Positions 4,894 through 5,303 of a DNA stretch of 5,303 nt are shown here, one piece after another. The DNA comes from Hydrogenimonas sp. (lineage in GTDB: Bacteria > Campylobacterota > Campylobacteria > Campylobacterales > Hydrogenimonadaceae). The translations under genes and the position numbers were made by a program. The stretch spans positions 1-5,303 of the forward strand of contig JAKIUX010000096.1 of NCBI GenBank assembly GCA_021647345.1, in the 5' to 3' direction. Every line of letters begins with the position of its first letter. The first letter of the stretch is position 1. The notes beneath the pieces were generated by a model. That model had not been told where the DNA came from. It saw nothing but the letters and a program-made list of their open reading frames with translations, and did no database searches.

Positions 4894-4980
4894 TGGTGCC
4901 CGGAGCCGGACTTGAACCGGCACGAACAAATGTTCGAGGGATTTTAAGTCCCTTGCGTCTACCGATTCCGCCATCCGGGC
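4894..4980 (-). tRNA. tRNA-Leu(UAA)
   Basis: The minus strand gives acceptor GCCCGGA pairing with TCCGGGC, discriminator A (the leucine hallmark) and encoded CCA (4894-4896), and T8 G9 before GCGGAA. The anticodon stem GGGAC/ATCCC region encloses TTAA with anticodon UAA. The long variable arm is CGAAC-ATTT-GTTCG, and the T loop is TTCAAGT. Length is 87 bases. It lies 8 bases upstream of tRNA-Cys in the operon. Confidence 0.96.
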
Positions 4981-5031
4981 TGCAAATTTGTTCGGTTTGG
5001 AAACTATCACAAACGGCTATTGCATAAAATA

Positions 5032-5106
<75 letters not shown>

Positions 5107-5122
5107 ATATTTTGGGATCGGT

Positions 5123-5151
5123 ATTATATCTCAAATTTTCAGGGATGTAAA
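5123..5151 (-). promoter_or_regulatory. Sigma70 promoter of the Gly-Leu-Cys-Cys*-Ser-Ser-ffs operon
   Basis: The minus strand has TTTACA (5151-5146), a 17-base spacer and TATAAT (5128-5123). This is one mismatch from full consensus with ideal spacing. The predicted start is near 5116, 10 bases before tRNA-Gly. It is the only strong promoter found for the stable-RNA run down to 4314. Confidence 0.82.
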
Positions 5152-5163
5152 GAGGTTTTTGGG

Positions 5164-5169
5164 TACAAT
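5164..5169 (+). promoter_or_regulatory. -10 box candidate for ilvD
   Basis: TACAAT, one mismatch from consensus, predicts a start near 5176 and a leader of about 26 bases to the ATG at 5202. GGAGA at 5188-5192 is the likely ribosome site, 9 bases before the ATG. No clear -35 is seen. It stands back to back with the tRNA-Gly promoter, 12 bases from that promoter's -35. Confidence 0.5.
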
Positions 5170-5201
5170 TTGACAAAATTTCTCAACGGAGACGATCTAT
5201 A

Positions 5202-5303
5202 ATGCGAAGTGATATCATAAAAAAGGGGTTTGAAAGAGCTCCGCACAGAAGTTTGCTAAGGGCTACAGGGCTAAAAGATGAAGATTTTGACAAACCGTTT
5301 ATA
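5202..5303 (+). CDS. ilvD: Dihydroxy-acid dehydratase, N-terminal 34 residues (cut by window edge)
   Basis: IlvD dehydrates 2,3-dihydroxy-isovalerate and 2,3-dihydroxy-3-methylvalerate to the keto acids that precede valine, leucine and isoleucine, using an oxygen-sensitive iron-sulfur cluster. Only the first 34 residues are in the window. They carry the family's N-terminal block: RSD at 2-4, then [17 protein letters not shown] (13-29) and KPFI at the edge, which normally continues into the conserved G-(I/V)-x-NS segment. The rest, including the cluster cysteines, is outside. The ATG at 5202 is preceded by GGAGA (5188-5192), and the start position fits relatives, so the reading frame is secure. 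It is divergent from the tRNA operon. Confidence 0.93.
   Translation, partial: MRSDIIKKGFERAPHRSLLRATGLKDEDFDKPFI

Overview
The window looks like an ordinary chromosomal segment of a Campylobacterota (epsilonproteobacterial) bacterium. I infer this from the style of the proteins, the AT-rich spacers with TATAAT-type (often TGn-extended) -10 boxes, and the tRNA order Gly-Leu-Cys-Ser, which I recall from Campylobacter and Helicobacter. The genus cannot be fixed from sequence alone. No phage, insertion sequence, CRISPR array or defence system is visible.

Left end (1-243): a minus-strand tRNA unit, Pro(UGG) followed by the 5' end of a probable tRNA-His that runs off the window. It is driven by a textbook sigma70 promoter that stands back to back with the promoter of the next gene. 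Positions 244-1590 (+) encode an amino-acid-type sodium symporter of the NSS/SNF family. It converges, with a 6-base gap, on a minus-strand gene (1597-2031) that I read as a shortened, catalytically dead GGDEF-like domain protein. Then come thiG (2119-2898, -), thiazole synthase without its usual thi partners nearby, and an Hsp20 small heat-shock protein gene (3006-3446, -). The Hsp20 promoter is strong and carries a possible HspR-like operator. A divergent short-chain dehydrogenase/reductase gene lies at 3604-4302 (+).

Right end (4314-5151, all minus strand): a stable-RNA operon reading from its promoter as tRNA-Gly(GCC), tRNA-Leu(UAA), tRNA-Cys(GCA), an aberrant tRNA-Cys-like gene, tRNA-Ser(UGA), tRNA-Ser(GGA) and the small bacterial SRP RNA (ffs). 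Its promoter is back to back with ilvD, whose first 34 codons (5202-5303, +) end the window.

The most unusual element is the Cys-like tRNA at 4727-4802. Its acceptor stem is perfect and distinct and its CCA is encoded, but it has one extra base in the anticodon arm, one extra base in the T arm, and has lost the second G of the D-loop GG pair. It is either a decaying duplicate, a non-canonical tRNA, or an artefact of two base-insertion errors. The protein genes appear to be individually transcribed housekeeping or accessory genes rather than one pathway.
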